A stretch of 18,394 nucleotides of DNA, taken from Tolypocladium sp. Sup5 PDA-1. Its lineage: Eukaryota; Ascomycota; Sordariomycetes; Hypocreales; Ophiocordycipitaceae. Where the stretch lies: positions 1 through 18,394 of the forward strand of contig JPHH03000145.1 of NCBI GenBank assembly GCA_000750105.3. The letters are read 5' to 3'. Below are positions 17,717 to 18,394 of the stretch, in pieces. Within the stretch, counting starts at the first letter, position 1; each line of letters opens with the position of its first letter. The translations under genes were made by a program, and so were the position numbers. The notes below the pieces were generated by a model that searched no databases, was not told where the DNA came from, and was given only the letters and a program-made list of their open reading frames with translations.

Positions 17717-18121
17717 TTAAAGGTAAAGAGGTAAGGAGAGGCAACTACGGCTATCTTAAAAATATAGGAGGAATTAACTAGGATTTTTTATTATTAGAAT
17801 CTCGAAAGCTTATAAACGTTATAACTTACGTCGATGCGTGCATAAGGGACTATCTATCTATAGGGATATAGACGTCTCTCTTATACCTACCGACTCGCTA
17901 AGCGTCCTAATATTCCTCTACTTTTTTATATTTTCTATTTTTCTAGTTAGGGGTCTATACTAATACCCTAATAAAGTAAGTTATAAAGTTAGGCTAATAA
18001 TAATATAAGATAAAGATAAAGGAGACTTTAATTAAATAATATATAAGTCTAATTACTTAATAATAATAAATTAGTATTAAGTTTCCCCTAATACCTAGAG
18101 CTATACCTAAGGCTAAGTGTA

Positions 18122-18394
18122 ACGGTTTAGGTTCCTAAGGGATAAACCAGAGGTTTATGTTAGCAGGTAGGTTAGGGCGTAGCCGTTAAATAGTCTTATT
18201 ACGATAGTGATAGATCGAATATCCCGGATAGTAGATCGTAACTAAAGGGTTTAAAGTAATATAAGTATATCTATATTAGAATAATATATTAAAAGCTAGC
18301 GAGGTATCTATGCTATAGTAAGGAAATTAGGGGGTCCTATATACTAGCGATAGATCGCTGCCGCTCCTAGGGATTACTACGATCCCTTAGATCG
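18122..18394. other. Window end, no gene recognised
   Basis: Mixed AT-rich text with four TAGATCG heptamers (18211, 18232, 18351, 18388) but no frame or known element. The sequence is cut by the window edge. Confidence 0.4.

Larger units (their letters stand above)
17406..17975 (+). mobile_element. ~570-bp non-coding insertion carrying repeat P copy B
   Basis: Starts TTTATTAAGGGGGAAC; its end, read on the other strand, starts TTTATTAGGG, giving short imperfect inverted ends of about 10 bases. It is flanked by a direct GTAA. Repeat P copy B occupies 17406-17716. No transposase is encoded, so this would be a non-autonomous element if the borders are right. The superfamily is unknown. Confidence 0.5.
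17349..18121 (+). repeat. Repeat R, second copy, split by an insertion
   Basis: The left part 17349-17405 and the right part 17976-18121 together match the uninterrupted copy at 14086-14293. The break falls at GTAA, which is present on both sides of the insert (17402-17405 and 17976-17979) but once in the other copy. The right end, CTATACCTAAGGCTAAGTGTAACGG, shows the region without the Tc1-like insertion. Confidence 0.65.

Overview
This window looks like nuclear DNA of a filamentous ascomycete (Pezizomycotina; Hypocreales is only a guess). Its genes are broken by 47-83 nt introns, most with GT..AG borders and CTRAY branch points. The flanking AT-rich repeats carry the C-to-T and G-to-A scars of repeat-induced point mutation (RIP). 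No bacterial-style operon, rRNA, tRNA or CRISPR was recognised.

Layout. 1-1509 has no recognisable gene. 1510-3894 (-) is a secreted GH78-type alpha-L-rhamnosidase with four exons. 3895-5176 is a divergent promoter region of about 1.3 kb. 5177-7131 (+) is a type I Baeyer-Villiger-like flavin monooxygenase with two exons. 7796-9497 (+) is a UNC93-like major-facilitator protein with six exons, one intron using a GC donor. 10249-12093 (+) is a bacterial-luciferase-like FMNH2-dependent monooxygenase of the NtaA/SnaA/DszA type with eight exons, one only 13 nt long. 12105-12990 (-) is a broken Dal5-type (allantoate permease family) transporter that converges on the luciferase-like gene. From about 13000 to the end the DNA is repeat-rich: AT-rich RIP-scarred repeats, a 2145-bp Tc1-like transposon (14294-16438) with 103-bp inverted ends and a dead transposase, a ~500-bp fold-back repeat, and a second repeat copy interrupted by a ~570-bp insertion.

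How the genes may work together (inference). Two different flavin oxygenases, a membrane protein, a secreted glycosidase and the relic of a second transporter sit side by side at the edge of a transposon-rich block. This suits an accessory catabolic, detoxification or small metabolite cluster: the rhamnosidase could release an aglycone outside the cell and the oxygenases could attack it inside. No backbone synthase, flavin reductase, hydrolase or transcription factor is visible here, so the pathway would be incomplete or continue elsewhere. All coding models were assembled by eye from reading frames, splice signals and remembered family motifs. Joined exons keep frame in all four intact genes.
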